A stretch of 64,000 nucleotides of DNA from Paratinospora sagittata (GCA_035771175.1 CM069610.1:27246501-27310500); one strand, 5' to 3'; numbered from the stretch's first letter, positions 1-11,812 are shown. Notes: generated by a model from the sequence alone, not told the origin. Numbers and translations are program-made.

Positions 1-200
1 CATCGGTAGAAAAAGTTACTGCCCGTAGAACCAATACGCAGTAGGTAGCGTTTTTTCTATTTTTATTATATTTTCCAGGCGTTGGATAACGTAAAATAGC
101 AACTGTCAAGAGCGAAAGAAAAAATCAGTCAGAGAGTCTAAAAGGGAGTTCCGACGGGAGGGAAAAAAAAAAGGAAATAGAACGAAAGAAAAAGTAAAAA

Positions 201-320
201 AGGGTGCAACACGAGGACTTCCGAGGAGGTCACCCATCCTAGTACTACTCTCGCCCAAGAACGCTTACCTTGCGGAGTTCTGATGGGATCCGGTGCCATA
301 GTGCTGGTATGATCGCACCC
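201..320 (-). rRNA. 5S rRNA gene, unit 1
   Basis: RNA starts GGGTGCGATC. One base is inserted just before box A (plus strand CTTACCTTGCGG), making it one nucleotide long. BamHI site kept. Confidence 0.88.
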
Positions 321-634
321 ATGAGATACGCGACGGAAAACGTATTTAAATGGTGAGATACATGGAGCAGTTTGCGGCTAGTACATCTCGTAAAGGCACC
401 GAAAATGAAAAAAAAAGTGCACCGAAAACGGACATCAGTAGAAAAAGTTACTTCCCGTAGAACCAATACGCAGTGGTAAGCGTTTTTTCTGGTTTTTATT
501 ATATTTTCGCGGCGTTGGATAACGTAAAATAGCAACTGTCAAGAGCGAAAGAAAAAATCAGTCATAGAGTCTAAAAGGGAGTGCCGACGGGAGGGGAAAA
601 AAAAAGGTAATAGAACGAAAGAAAAAGTAAAAGA

Positions 635-753
635 GGGGTGCAACACGAGGACATCCCAAGAGGTCACCCATCCTAGTACTACGCTCGCCCAAGCACGCTT
701 CACTGCGGAGTTCTGATGAGATCTGGTGCATTGGTGCTGGTATGATCGCACCC
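635..753 (-). rRNA. 5S rRNA gene, unit 2
   Basis: RNA starts GGGTGCGATC. Box A reads AGTGAAGCG and the BamHI site has become AGATCT. Same subtype as units 19 and 28. Confidence 0.9.
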
Positions 754-1064
754 ATGAGATACGCAACGAAAAACGTATTTAAATGGTGAGATACGAGGAG
801 CAGTTTGCGGGTAGTAGATCTCGTAAAGCCACCGAGAATGAAAAAAAAGTGCTCCGAAAACGGACATCGGTAGAAAAAGTTACTGCCCGTAGAACCAATA
901 CGCAGTAGGTAGTGTTTTTCCTGTTTTTATTATATTTTTGCGGCGTTGGATAACGTAAAATAGCAACTGTCAAGAGCGAAAGAAAAAATCAGTTAGAGAG
1001 TTTAAAAGGGAGTTCCGACGGGAGGGAAGAAAAAGGGAAATAGAACGAAAGAAAAAGTAAAAGA

Positions 1065-1183
1065 GGGGTGCAACACGAAGACTTCCGAAGAGATCACCCA
1101 TCCTAGTACTACTCTCGCCTAACCACGCTTAACTGCGGAGTTCTGATGGGATCCGGTGCATTAGTGCTGGTATGATCGCACCC
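1065..1183 (-). rRNA. 5S rRNA gene, unit 3
   Basis: 5' half is canonical (GGGTGCGATC, BamHI site, box A AGTTAAGCG). The 3' third carries several changes, for example CTTCCGAAGAGATC on the plus strand. Confidence 0.9.
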
Positions 1184-1497
1184 ATGAGATACGCGACGGA
1201 AAACGTATTTAAATTGTGAGATACAGGGAGAAGTTTGCGGCTATTAGATCTCGTAAAGGCACCGAAAATGAAAAAAAAATTGCACCGAAACCGGACATCG
1301 GTAGAAAAAGTTACTGCCCGTAGAACCAATACGCAGTAGGTAGTGTTTTTTCCTGTTTTTATTATATTTTCGCGGCGTTGGATAACGTAAAATAGCAACT
1401 GTCAAGAGCGAAAGAAAAAATCAGTCAGAGAGTCTAAAAGGGAGTTCCGACGGGAGGGAAAAAAAAAAGGAAATAGAACGAAAGAAAAAGTAAAAAA

Positions 1498-1617
1498 AGG
1501 GTGCAACACGAGGACTTCCCAGGAGGTCACCCATCCTAGTACTACTCTCGCCCAAGAACGCTTACCTTGCGGAGTTCTGATGGGATCCGGTGCATTAGTG
1601 CTGGTATTATCGCACCC
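1498..1617 (-). rRNA. 5S rRNA gene, unit 4
   Basis: Shares the one-base box A insertion of unit 1, and has TATTATCGC in place of TATGATCGC near the 5' end. Confidence 0.88.
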
Positions 1618-1930
1618 ATGAGATACGCGACGGAAAACGTATTTAAATGGTGAGATACAGGGAGCAGTTTGCGGCTAGTAGATCTCGTAAAGGCACCGAA
1701 AATGAAAAACAAAGTGCACCGAAAACGGACATCGGTAGAAAAAGTTACTGCCCGTAGAACCAATACGCAGTAGGTAGTGTTTTTCCTGTTTTAATTATAT
1801 TTTCGCGGCGTTGGATAACGTAAAATAGCAACTGTCAAGAGCGAAAGAAAAAATCTGGTAGAGGGTCTAAAAGGGAGTTCCGACGGGAGGGAAAAAAAAA
1901 GGGAAATAGAACGAAAGAAAAAGTAAAAGA

Positions 1931-2049
1931 GGGGTGCAACACGAGGACTTCAAAGAAGATCACCCATCCTAGTACTACTCTCGCCTAAGCACGCTTAACT
2001 GCGGAGTTCTGATGGGATCCGGTGCATTAGTGCTGGTATGATCGCACCC
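1931..2049 (-). rRNA. 5S rRNA gene, unit 5
   Basis: Canonical 5' half with AGTTAAGCG box A. The 3' part is altered (CTTCAAAGAAGATC on the plus strand). Confidence 0.9.
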
Positions 2050-2340
2050 ATGAGATACGCGACGGAAAACGTATTTAAATGGTGAGATACAGGGAGAAGT
2101 TTGCGGCTAGTAGATCTCGTAAAGGCACCGAAAATGAAAAAAAAAAGTGCACCGAAAATGGACATCGGTAGAAAAAGTTACTGCCCGTAGAACCAATACG
2201 CAGTAGGTAGCGTTTTTTCTGTTTTTATTATATTTTTCAGGCATTGGATAACGTAAAATAGCAACTGTCAAGAGCGAAAGAAAAAATCAGTCAGAGAGTC
2301 TAAAAGGGAGTTCCGACGGGAGGGAAAAAAAAGGAAATAT

Positions 2341-2361
2341 AACGAAAGAAAAAGTAAAAAA
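2341..2361 (-). terminator. T-rich Pol III terminator of unit 6 (representative)
   Basis: Immediately downstream of the 3' end of the gene, the minus strand reads CCTTTTTTACTTTTTCTTTC, a run of T tracts expected to stop RNA polymerase III. Nearly every unit has an equivalent tract (CTCTTTTACTTTTTC). Unit 71 has lost most of it. Confidence 0.7.
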
Positions 2362-2480
2362 GGGGTGCAACACGAAGACTTCCCAGGAGGTCACCCATCC
2401 TAGTACTACTCTCGCCCAAGAACGCTTCACTGCGGAGTTCTGATGGGATCCGGCGCATTAGTGCTGGTATGATCGCACCC
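2362..2480 (-). rRNA. 5S rRNA gene, unit 6
   Basis: One of the copies closest to consensus: 119 nt, GGGTGCGATC start, intact BamHI site. Differences include box A AGTGAAGCG and a C-to-A change next to it. Confidence 0.92.
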
Positions 2481-2511
2481 ATGAGATACGCGACGGAAAA
2501 CGTATTTAAAT
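2481..2511 (-). promoter_or_regulatory. Upstream Pol III element of unit 6 (representative)
   Basis: Read on the minus strand, the 5S start is preceded by TTTAAATACGTTTTCC, which puts an AT box at about -30 to -23, then GTCGCGTATCTCAT. Plant 5S genes need a TATA-like box near -28 and a GC near -12, and both are here. The base at -1 is T where C is usual. The box is kept in almost all units. Units 43, 44, 46 and 51 have GTTTAAA variants, and unit 67 lacks it. Confidence 0.7.
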
Positions 2512-2790
2512 GGTGAGATACAGGGAGCAGTTTGCGGCTAGTAGATCTCGTAAAGGCACCGAAAATGAAAAAAAAGTGCACCGAAAACGGACATCGGTAG
2601 AAAAAGTTACTGCCCGTAGAACCAATACGCAGTAGGTAGCGTTTTTCGTGTTTGTATTATATTTTCGCGCCGTTGGATAACGTAAAATAACAACTGTTAA
2701 GAGCGAAATAAAAAATCAGTCATAGTGTCTAAAAGGAAGTTCCGACGGGAGGGAAAAAAAAGGAAATAAAATGAAAGAAAAAGTAAAAAA

Positions 2791-2909
2791 GGGGGGCAAC
2801 ACGAGGACTTCCCAGGTGGTCACCCATCCTAGTACTACTCTCGCCCAAGCACGCTTAACTGCGGAGTTCTGATGGGATCCGGTGCATTAGTGCTGCTAGG
2901 ATCGCAGCC
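2791..2909 (-). rRNA. 5S rRNA gene, unit 7
   Basis: 5' end changed to GGCTGCGATC, and the 3' stem has GGGGGGCAAC in place of GGGGTGCAAC on the plus strand. Probably weakly folding. Confidence 0.85.
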
Positions 2910-3220
2910 ATGAGATACGCGACGGAAAACGTATTTAAATGGTGAGATACAGGGAGCAGTTTGCGGCTTGTAGATCTCGTAAAGGCACTGAAAATGAAAA
3001 AAAAGTGCACCGAAAACGGACATCGGTAGAAAAAGTTACTGCCCGTAGAACCAATACGCAGTAGGTACCGTTTTTCCTGTTTGTATTATATTTTCGCGAC
3101 GTTGGATAACGTAAAATAGCAACTGTTAAGAGCGAAAGAAAAAATCAGTCAGAAAGTCCGAAAGGGAGTTCCGACGGGAGGGAAAAAAAAAGGAAAGTGA
3201 ACGAAAGAAAAGGTAAAAGA

Positions 3221-3339
3221 GGGGTCCAACACGAGGATATCCCAGGAAGTCACCCATCCTAGTACTACTCTCACCCAAGCACGCTTCACTGCCGAGTTTT
3301 GATTGGATCCGGTGCATTAGTGTTGGTATGATCGCAACC
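3221..3339 (-). rRNA. 5S rRNA gene, unit 8
   Basis: 5' end GGTTGCGATC. Box A is AGTGAAGCG, followed by CGGCAGTG in place of CGCAGT. The 3' stem carries GGGTCCAAC on the plus strand. Confidence 0.87.
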
Positions 3340-3647
3340 ATGAGATACGCGACAAAAAACGTATTTAAATGGTGAGATACAGGGTGTAGTTTGCGGGTAG
3401 TAGATCTCGTAAAGCCACCGAAAGTGAAAAAAGGTGCACCGAAAACGGACATCGGTAGAAAATGTTACACCTCGTAGAACCAATACGCAGCAGGTAGCAT
3501 TTTTCCTGTTTTTATTATATTTTCGCGACGTTGGATAACGTAAAATAGCAACTGTCAAAAGCGAAAGAAAAAATCGGTCAGAGAGTAGGAAAGGGAGTTT
3601 CGACGGGAGGGAAAAAAAGGAAAGAAAACAAAAGAAAAAGTAAAAGA

Positions 3648-3766
3648 GGGGTGCAAGACGAGGACATCCCAAGAGGTCACCCATCCTAGTACTACGCTCG
3701 CCCAAGCACGCTTCACTGCGGAGTTCTGATTGGATACGGTGCATTGGTGCTGGTATGATTTCAACC
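3648..3766 (-). rRNA. 5S rRNA gene, unit 9
   Basis: Degraded 5' end (GGTTGAAATC). The BamHI site is replaced by GGATAC and box A is AGTGAAGCG. Confidence 0.85.
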
Positions 3767-4080
3767 ATGAGATACGCGACGAAAAACGTATTTAAATGGT
3801 GAGATACAAGGAGCAGTTTGCGGGTAGTAGATCTCGTAAAGGCACCGAGAATGAAAAAAAGTGCTCCGAAAATGGAAATCGGTAGAAAAAGTTATTGCCC
3901 GTAGAACCATTACGCAGAAGGTAGCGTTTTTCCTGTTTTTATCATATTTTCGCGGCGTTCGATAACGTAAAATAGCAACTGTCAAGGGCGAAAGAAAAAA
4001 TCAGTTAGAGAGTCTGAAAGGGAGTTCCGACCGGAGGGAAAAAAAGAAGAAGGAAAGAGAACGAAAAAAGAAGTAAAAGA

Positions 4081-4199
4081 GGGGTCCAACACGATGACTT
4101 CACAGGAGGTCACCCATCCTAGTACTACTCTCGCCCAAGCACTCTTAACTGCGGAGTTCTGATGGGATCCGGTGCATTAGTGCTGGTATGATCGCTCCC
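4081..4199 (-). rRNA. 5S rRNA gene, unit 10
   Basis: 5' end GGGAGCGATC. Box A region AGTTAAGAG. Plus-strand ATGACTTCACAGGAGG marks a subtype shared with units 20 and 29. Confidence 0.88.
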
Positions 4200-4509
4200 A
4201 CGAGATATGCGACGGAAAACTTATTTAAATGGTGAGATACAGGGAGCAGTTTGTGCCTAGTACATCTCATAAAGGAACCGAAAATGAAAAAAAAGTGCAC
4301 CAAAAACGGACATCGGTAAAAAAAGTTACTGCCCGTAGAACCAATACGCAGCAGGTAGCATTTTTCCTATTTTTGTCATATTTTCGCGGCGTTGGCTAAC
4401 TTAAAATAGCAACTGTTAAGAACGAAAGAAAAAATCAGTCAGAAAGTCTGAAAGGGAGTTCCGACGGGAGGGAAAAAAAAGGAAAGAGAACGAAAGAAAA
4501 AGTAAAAGA

Positions 4510-4628
4510 GGGGTGCAACACGACGACTTCCCAAGAGGTCACCCATCCTAGTACTACTCTCGCCCAGGCTCGCTTAACTGCGGAGTTCTGATGGGATCCG
4601 GTGCATTAGTGCCGATATGATCGCATCC
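4510..4628 (-). rRNA. 5S rRNA gene, unit 11
   Basis: 5' end GGATGCGATC. Box A AGTTAAGCG. BamHI site kept. Has a GCCCAGGCTCGC change beside box A. Confidence 0.88.
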
Positions 4629-4940
4629 ATGAGATACGCTACGGAAAACGTATTTAAATGGTGAGATACAGGGAGCAGTTTGCGGCTAGTAGATCTCGTA
4701 AAGCCACCAAAAATGAAAAAAAAAGTGCTCCGAAAACGGACATCGGTAGAAAAAGTTACTGCCCGTAGAACCAATACGCAGCAGGTAGCATTTTTCCTGT
4801 TTTTATTATATTTTCGCAGCGTTGGATAACTTAAAATAGCAACTGTCAAGAGCGAAAGAAAAAATCAGTTAGAGAGTTTGAAAGGGAGTTCCGACAGAAG
4901 TGAAAAAAAAAGGAAAGAGAACGAAAGAAAAAGTAAAAGA

Positions 4941-5059
4941 GGGGTGCAACACGATGACTTCCCAGGAGGTCACCCATCCTAGTACTACTCTCGCCCAAGC
5001 TCGCATAACTGCATAGTTCTAATGGGTTACGATGCATTAATGCCGGTATGATCGCATCT
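4941..5059 (-). pseudogene. Degenerate 5S rRNA gene, unit 12
   Basis: Length is normal but about ten changes cluster in the middle (GCATAACTGCATAG, then GGGTTACGATGC on the plus strand). The BamHI site is lost, box A is altered and the 5' end is AGATGCGATC. Confidence 0.75.
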
Positions 5060-5371
5060 ATGAGATACGCTACGAAAAACGTATTTAAATGGTGAAATAC
5101 AAGGAGCAGTTTGCGGGTAGTAGATCTCGTAAAGGCGTCGAAAATGAAAAAAAGTGCACCGACAACGAGCATCAGTAGAAAAAGTTACAGCCCGTAGAAC
5201 CAATACGCAGCAGGTAGCGTTTTTCCTATTTTTATTATATTTTCGCGGCGTTGGAAAACGTAAAATAGCAACTGTCAAGAGCGAAAGAAAGAAATCAGTC
5301 ATAGAGTTTGAAACGGAGTTTCGACGGCAGGGAAAAAAAAAAGGAAAGAAAACGATAGAAAAAGAAAAAGA

Positions 5372-5490
5372 GGGGTGCAACATGAGGACATCCCAGGAGG
5401 TCACCCACCCTAGTACTACACTCGCCCAAGCACGCTTCACGGCGGAGTTCTGATTGGATACGGTGCATTAGTGTTGGTATGATTGCAACC
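5372..5490 (-). rRNA. 5S rRNA gene, unit 13
   Basis: 5' end GGTTGCAATC, GGATAC in place of the BamHI site, and CACGGCGG beside box A. Confidence 0.86.
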
Positions 5491-5800
5491 ATGAGATACG
5501 CGAAGGAAAACGTATTTAAATGGTGAGATACAGGGAGCAGTTGTGGGTAGTAGATCTCGTAAAGGCACCGAGAATGAAAAAAAAGTGCTCCGAAAACGGA
5601 CATCGGTAGAAAAAGTTATTGCCCGTAGAACCATTACGCAACAGGTAGCGTTTTTTCTACTTTTATAATATTTTCGCGGCGTTCGATAACGTAAAATAGC
5701 AACCGTCACTAGCGAAGGAAAAAATCAGTCAGAGAGTCTGAAAGGGAGTTCCGACAGAAGGGAAAAAAAATAGAAAGAGAACGAAAGAAAAGGTAAAAGA

Positions 5801-5919
5801 GGGGTGCAACACGAGGATATCCCAGGAGGTCACCCATCCTAGTACTACTCCCACCCAAGCACGCTTCACTGCCGAGTTCTGATTGGATCCGGTGCATTAG
5901 TGTTGGTATGATCGCAACC
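5801..5919 (-). rRNA. 5S rRNA gene, unit 14
   Basis: 5' end GGTTGCGATC. Carries CACTGCCGAG and CTCCCACCC on the plus strand, a signature shared with units 18 and 27. Confidence 0.88.
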
Positions 5920-6232
5920 ATGAGATATGCGACGAAAAACGTATTTAAATGGTGAGATACAGGGAGTAGTTTGCGGGTAGTAGATCTCGTAAAGCCACCG
6001 AAAGTGAAAAAAAAGTGCACTGAAAACGGACATCGGTAGAATAAGTTACTGCCCGTAGAAGTAATACCCAGCAGGTAGCGTTTTTCCTGTTTTTATTATA
6101 TTTTCGCGGCGTTGGATAACGTAAAATAGCAACTGTCAAGAGCGAAAGAAAAAATCAGTTAGAGAGTCTGAAAGGGAGTTCCGTCCGGAGGGAAAAAAAG
6201 GAATGAAAGAGAACGAAAGAAAAAGTAAAAGA

Positions 6233-6351
6233 GGGGTGCAACACGATGACTTCACAGGAGGTCACCCATCCTAGTACTACTCTCGCCCAAGCACGCTTGA
6301 CTGCTGAGTTCTTATGTGATCCGGTGCGTTAGTGCTGGTATTGTCGGTCCC
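6233..6351 (-). rRNA. 5S rRNA gene, unit 15
   Basis: 5' end GGGACCGACA is disrupted. TGATCC replaces the BamHI site and box A is AGTCAAGCG. The first unit of the 9-unit repeat, with twins at units 24 and 33. Confidence 0.85.
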
Positions 6352-6660
6352 ACGAGATATGCGACGGAAAACGTATTTAAATGATGAGATACAGGGAGCA
6401 GTTTGTGGCTAGTACATCTCGTAAAGGCACCGAAAATAAAAAAAAGTGCAACGAAAACGGACATCGGTAGAAAAAGTTACAGCCCGTATAACAAATACGC
6501 AGCAAGTAGCGTTTTTCCTGTTTTTATTATATTTTTGCGGCGTTGGATAACGTAAAATAGCAACTGTTAAGAGCGAAAGAAAAAATCTGTCAGAGAGTCT
6601 GAAAGGGAGTTCCGACGGGAGGGAAAAAAAAGGAAATAGAACGAAAAATAAAGTAAAAGT

Positions 6661-6778
6661 GGGGTGCAACACGAGGACATCCCAGGAGGTCACCCATCCT
6701 AGTACTACTCTCGCCCAAGCACGCTTCACTGCGGAGTTCTGATGGATCCGGTGCCTTAGTGCTGGTATGATCGCAAAC
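6661..6778 (-). rRNA. 5S rRNA gene, unit 16
   Basis: One-base deletion beside the BamHI site (GATGGATCC). 5' end GTTTGCGATC. Twins: units 25 and 34. Confidence 0.87.
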
Positions 6779-7090
6779 ATGAGATACGCGACGAAAAACA
6801 TATTTAAATGGTGTGATACAAGGAGCAGTTTGCGGGTAGTAGATCTCGTAAAGACACCGAGAATGAAAAAAAAGTGCTCCGAAAACGGACATCGGTAGAA
6901 AAAGTTATTGCCCGTAGAACCATTACGCAGCAGGTAGCGTTTTTTTCTGTTTTTATTATATTTTCGCGGCATTGGATAACATAAAATAGCAACTGTCAAG
7001 AGCGAAAGAAAAAATGAGTCAGAGAGTCTGAAAGGGTGTTCCGACGGGAGGGAAAAAAAAAGGAAAGAAAACGAAAGAAAAAGTGAAAGA

Positions 7091-7209
7091 GGGGTGCAAC
7101 ACGAGGACATCCCAAGAAGTCACCCATCCTAGTACTACTCTCGCCCAAGCACGCTTGACTGCGGAGTTCTGATGGGATCCGGTGCATTGGTGCCGGTATG
7201 ATCGCACAA
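7091..7209 (-). rRNA. 5S rRNA gene, unit 17
   Basis: 5' end TTGTGCGATC, one base different from its twins 26 and 35 (TGGTGCGATC). Box A AGTCAAGCG. BamHI site kept. Confidence 0.87.
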
Positions 7210-7519
7210 ATGAGATACGCGACGGAAAACGTATTTAAATGGTGAGATACAGGGAGCAGTTTGCGGCTAGCAGATCTCGTTAAGGCACCGAAAATGAAAA
7301 AAAAGTGCTCCGAAAATGGAAATTGGTAGAAAAAGTTACTGCCCGTAGAACCAATACGCAGCAGGCAGCGTTTTTCCTGTTTTTATTATATTTTTGCGGC
7401 CTTGGATAACTTAAAATAGCAACTGTTAAGAACGAAAGAAAAATCAGTCAGAGAGCCTGAAAGGGAGTTCCGACGGAAGGGAAAAAAAATAGAAAGAGAA
7501 CGAAAGAAAAGGTAAAAGA

Positions 7520-7638
7520 GGGGTGCAACACGAGGATATCCCAGGAGGTCACCCATCCTAGTACTACTCCCACCCAAGCACGCTTCACTGCCGAGTTCTG
7601 ATTGGATCCGGTGCATTAGTGTTGGTATGATCGCAACC
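7520..7638 (-). rRNA. 5S rRNA gene, unit 18
   Basis: Near-copy of unit 14, four units upstream, and of unit 27. 5' end GGTTGCGATC. Confidence 0.88.
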
Positions 7639-7949
7639 ATGAGATATGCGACGAAAAACGTATTTAAATGGTGAGATACAGGGAGTAGTTTGCGGGTAGT
7701 AGATCTCGTAAAGCCACCGAAAGTGAAAAAAAAGTGCACTGAAAACGGACATCGGTAGAATAAGTTACTGCCCGTAGAAGTAATACCCAGCAGGTAGCGT
7801 TTTTCCTGTTTTTATTATATTTTTGCGGCGTTGGATAACGTAAAATAGCAACTGTCAAGAGCGACAGAAAAAATCAGTCAGAGAGTCTGAAAGGGAGTTC
7901 CGACGGAAGGGAAAAAAAAAGGAAAGAGAACGAAAGAAAAAGTAAAAGA

Positions 7950-8068
7950 GGGGTGCAACACGAGGACATCCCAAGAGGTCACCCATCCTAGTACTACGCT
8001 CGCCCAAGCACGCTTCACTGCGGAGTTCTGATGAGATCTGGTGCATTGGTGCTGGTATGATCGCACCC
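7950..8068 (-). rRNA. 5S rRNA gene, unit 19
   Basis: 5' end canonical GGGTGCGATC. AGATCT replaces the BamHI site. Matches unit 2 and unit 28. Confidence 0.9.
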
Positions 8069-8383
8069 ATGAGATACGCAACGAAAAACGTATTTAAATG
8101 GTGAGATACAAGGAGCAGTTTGCGGGTAGTAGATCTCGTAAAGCCACCGAGAATGAAAAAAAAGTGCTCCGAAAACGGACATCGGTAGAAAAAGTTACTA
8201 CCCGTAGAACCAATACGGAGCAGGTAACGTTTTTCCTGTTTTAATTATATTTTCGCGGCGTTGGATAACGTAAAATAGCAACTGTCAAGAGCGAAAGAAA
8301 AAATCAGTTAGAGAGTCTGAAAGGGAGTTCCGACCGGAGGGAAAAAAAGAAGAAGGAAAGAGAACGAAAAAAGAAGGAAAAGA

Positions 8384-8502
8384 GGGGTCCAACACGATGA
8401 CTTCACAGGAGGTCACCTATCCTAGTACTACTCTCGCCCAAGCACTCTTAACTGCGGAGTTCTGATGGGATCCGGTGCATTAGTGCTGGTATGATCGCTC
8501 CC
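8384..8502 (-). rRNA. 5S rRNA gene, unit 20
   Basis: 5' end GGGAGCGATC. Matches unit 10 and unit 29. C-to-T change in box C (CACCTATCC on the plus strand). Confidence 0.88.
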
Positions 8503-8813
8503 ACGAGATATGCGACGGAAAACTTATTTAAATGGTGAGATACAGGGAGCAGTTTGTGCCTAGTACATCTCATAAAGGAACCGAAAATGAAAAAAAAGTG
8601 CACCAAAAACGGACATCAGTTGAAAAAGTTACAGCCCGTAGAACCAATACGCAGTAGGTAGCGTTTTTCCTGTTTTTATTATATTTTTGCGGCGTTGGAT
8701 AACGTAAAATAGCAACTGTCAAGAGCGAAAGAAAAAATCAGTCAGAGAGTCTGAAAGGGAGTTCTGACGGGAGGGAAAAAAAAAGGAAAGAGAACGAAAG
8801 GAAAAGTAAAAGA

Positions 8814-8932
8814 GGGGTGCAACACGAAGACATCCCAGGAGGTCAACCATCCTAGTACTACTCTCGCCCAAGCACGCTTCACTGCGGAGTTCTGATGGGA
8901 TCCGGTGCATTGGTGCTGGTATGATCGCAACC
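8814..8932 (-). rRNA. 5S rRNA gene, unit 21
   Basis: 5' end GGTTGCGATC. Box C altered to GTCAACCATCC on the plus strand. BamHI site kept. Twin of unit 30. Confidence 0.88.
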
Positions 8933-9241
8933 ATGAGATACGCGACGAAAAACATATTTAAATGGTGAGATACAGGGAGCAGTTTGCGGGTAGTAGATCT
9001 CGTAAAGGCACCGAGAATGAAAAAAAAGTGCTCCGAAAATGGACATCGGTAGAAAAGTTACTGCCCGTAGAACCAATACGCAGCAGGTAGCGTTTTTCCT
9101 ATTTTTATTATATTTTCGCGGCGTTGGATAACTTAAAATAGCAACTGTTAAGAGCGAAAGAAAAAATCAGTCAGAGAGCCTGAAAGGGAGTTCCGAAGGT
9201 ACGGAAAAAAAAGGAAAGAGAACGAAATAAAAAGTAAACGA

Positions 9242-9360
9242 GGGGTCCAACACAAGGACATCCCAAGAGGTCACCCATCCTAGTACTACGCTCGCCCAAG
9301 CACGCTTCACTGCGAAGTTCTGATGGGATCCCGTGCATTAGTGCTGGGATGATCGCACCA
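9242..9360 (-). rRNA. 5S rRNA gene, unit 22
   Basis: 5' end TGGTGCGATC and 3' stem GGGTCCAAC (plus strand). GGATCCCG follows the BamHI site. Twin of unit 31. Confidence 0.87.
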
Positions 9361-9664
9361 ACGAGATACGCGACATAAAACGTATTTAAATGGTGAGATA
9401 CGGGGAGCTGTTTGCGGCTAGTAGATCTCGTAAAGGCATCGAAAATGAAAAAAAAGTGCTCCGAAAATGGACATCGGTAGAAAAGTTACTGCCCGTAGAA
9501 CCAATACGCAGCAGGTAGCGTTATTCCTGTTTTACTTTATTTTCGCGGCGTTGGATAACTTAAAATAGCAACTATAAAGAGCGAAAGAAAAAATCATTCA
9601 GAGAGTCTGAAAGGGAGTTCCGACCGGAAAAAAAAGGAAAGAAAACGAAAGAAAAATTAAAAGA

Positions 9665-9783
9665 GGGGTGCAACACGAGGACTTCCCAAGAGGTCACCCA
9701 TCCTAGTACTACGCTCGCCCAAGCACGCTTCACTGCGGAGTTTTGATGGGATCTGGTGCATTGGTGCTGGTATGATCGCACCC
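9665..9783 (-). rRNA. 5S rRNA gene, unit 23
   Basis: Canonical 5' end. BamHI site mutated to GGATCT. Box A AGTGAAGCG. Twin of unit 32. Confidence 0.9.
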
Positions 9784-10096
9784 ATAAGATACAAGACGGA
9801 AAACGTATTTAAATGGTGAGATACAGGGAGCAGTTTGCGGCTAGTAGATCTCGTAAAGGCACCGAAAATGAAAAAAAAGTGCTCCAAAAATGGACATCGG
9901 TAGAAAAAGTTACAACCCGTAGAACCAATACGGAGCAGGTATCGTTTTTCCTGTTTTAATTATATTTTCGCGGCGTTGGATAACGTAAAATAGCAACTGT
10001 CAAGAGCGAAAGAAAAAATCAGTTAGAGAGTCTGAAAGGGAGTTCCGTCCGGAGGGAAAAAAAGGAATGAAAGAGAACGAAAGAAAAAGTAAAAGA

Positions 10097-10215
10097 GGGG
10101 TGCAACACGATGACTTCACAGGAGGTCACCCATCCTAGTACTACTCTCGCCCAAGCACGCTTGACTGCTGAGTTCTTATGTGATCCGGTGCGTTAGTGCT
10201 GGTATTGTCGGTCCC
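10097..10215 (-). rRNA. 5S rRNA gene, unit 24
   Basis: Copy of unit 15, with the disrupted 5' end and no BamHI site. Confidence 0.85.
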
Positions 10216-10524
10216 ACGAGATATGCGACGGAAAACGTATTTAAATGATGAGATACAGGGAGCAGTTTGTGGCTAGTACATCTCGTAAAGGCACCGAAAA
10301 TAAAAAAAAGTGCAACGAAAACGGACATCGGTAGAAAAAGTTACAGCCCGTATAACAAATACGCAGCAAGTAGCATTTTTCCTGTTTTTATTATATTTTT
10401 GCGGCGTTGGATAACGTAAAATAGCAACTGTTAAGAGCGAAAGAAAAAATCTGTCAGAGAGTCTGAAAGGGAGTTCCGACGGGAGGGAAAAAAAAGGAAA
10501 TAGAACGAAAAATAAAGTAAAAGT

Positions 10525-10642
10525 GGGGTGCAACACGAGGACATCCCAGGAGGTCACCCATCCTAGTACTACTCTCGCCCAAGCACGCTTCACTGCGGAG
10601 TTCTGATGGATCCGGTGCCTTAGTGCTGGTATGATCGCAAAC
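10525..10642 (-). rRNA. 5S rRNA gene, unit 25
   Basis: Copy of unit 16, with the same one-base deletion. Confidence 0.87.
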
Positions 10643-10953
10643 ATGAGATACGCGACGAAAAACATATTTAAATGGTGTGATACAAGGAGCAGTTTGCGGG
10701 TAGTAGATCTCGTAAAGACACCGAGAATGAAAAAAAAGTGCTCCGAAAACGGACATCGGTAGAAAAAGTTATTGCCCGTAGAACCATTACGCAGCAGGTA
10801 GCGTTTTTTCTGTTTTTATTATATTTTCGCGGCATTGGATAACATAAAATAGCAACTGTCAAGAGCGAAAGAAAAAATGAGTCAGAGAGTCTGAAAGGGT
10901 GTTCCGACGGGAGGGAAAAAAAAAGGAAAGAAAACGAAAGAAAAAGTGAAAGA

Positions 10954-11072
10954 GGGGTGCAACACGAGGACATCCCAAGAAGTCACCCATCCTAGTACTA
11001 CTCTCGCCCAAGCACGCTTGACTGCGGAGTTTTGATGGGATCCGGTGCATTGGTGCCGGTATGATCGCACCA
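10954..11072 (-). rRNA. 5S rRNA gene, unit 26
   Basis: Copy of unit 17. 5' end TGGTGCGATC, and TTTTGATGGG beside the BamHI site. Confidence 0.87.
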
Positions 11073-11382
11073 ATGAGATACGCGACGGAAAACGTATTTA
11101 AATGGTGAGATACAGGGAGCAGTTTGCGGCTAGCAGATCTCGTTAAGGCACCGAAAATGAAAAAAAAGTGCTCCGAAAATGGAAATTGGTAGAAAAAGTT
11201 ACTGCCCGTAGAACCAATACGCAGCAGGCAGCGTTTTTCCTGTTTTTATTATATTTTTGCGGCCTTAGATAACTTAAAATAGCAACTGTTAAGAACGAAA
11301 GAAAAAATCAGTCAGAGAGCCTGAAAGGGAGTTCCGACGGAAGGGAAAAAAATAGAAAGAGAACGAAAGAAAAGGTAAAAGA

Positions 11383-11501
11383 GGGGTGCAACACGAGGAT
11401 ATCCCAGGAGGTCACCCATCCTAGTACTACTCCCACCCAAGCACGCTTCACTGCCGAGTTCTGATTGGATCCGGTGCATTAGTGTTGGTATGATCGCAAC
11501 C
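11383..11501 (-). rRNA. 5S rRNA gene, unit 27
   Basis: Copy of unit 18. 5' end GGTTGCGATC. Confidence 0.88.
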
Positions 11502-11812
11502 ATGAGATATGCGACGAAAAACGTATTTAAATGGTGAGATACAGGGAGTAGTTTGCGGGTAGTAGATCTCGTAAAGCCACCGAAAGTGAAAAAAAAGTGC
11601 ACTGAAAACGGACATCGGTAGAATAAGTTACTGCCCGTAGAAGTAATACCCAGCAGGTAGCGTTTTTCCTGTTTTTATTATATTTTTGCGGCGTTGGATA
11701 ACGTAAAATAGCAACTGTCAAGAGCGACAGAAAAAATCAGTCAGAGAGTCTGAAAGGGAGTTCCGACGGAAGGGAAAAAAAAAGGAAAGAGAACGAAAGA
11801 AAAAGTAAAAGA

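Larger units (their letters stand above)
6100..9962. repeat. 9-unit higher-order repeat, copy 1
   Basis: Nine successive 5S units (15-23) that recur almost identically 3,863-3,864 bp downstream. Gene positions in copies 1 and 2 keep this offset unit by unit. Differences seen by eye are few, for example one extra T near 6,944 and G/A changes near 8,904. The left boundary lies at about 6,093, where GTTTTTATT and GTTTTAATT differ between the flanks. Confidence 0.88.
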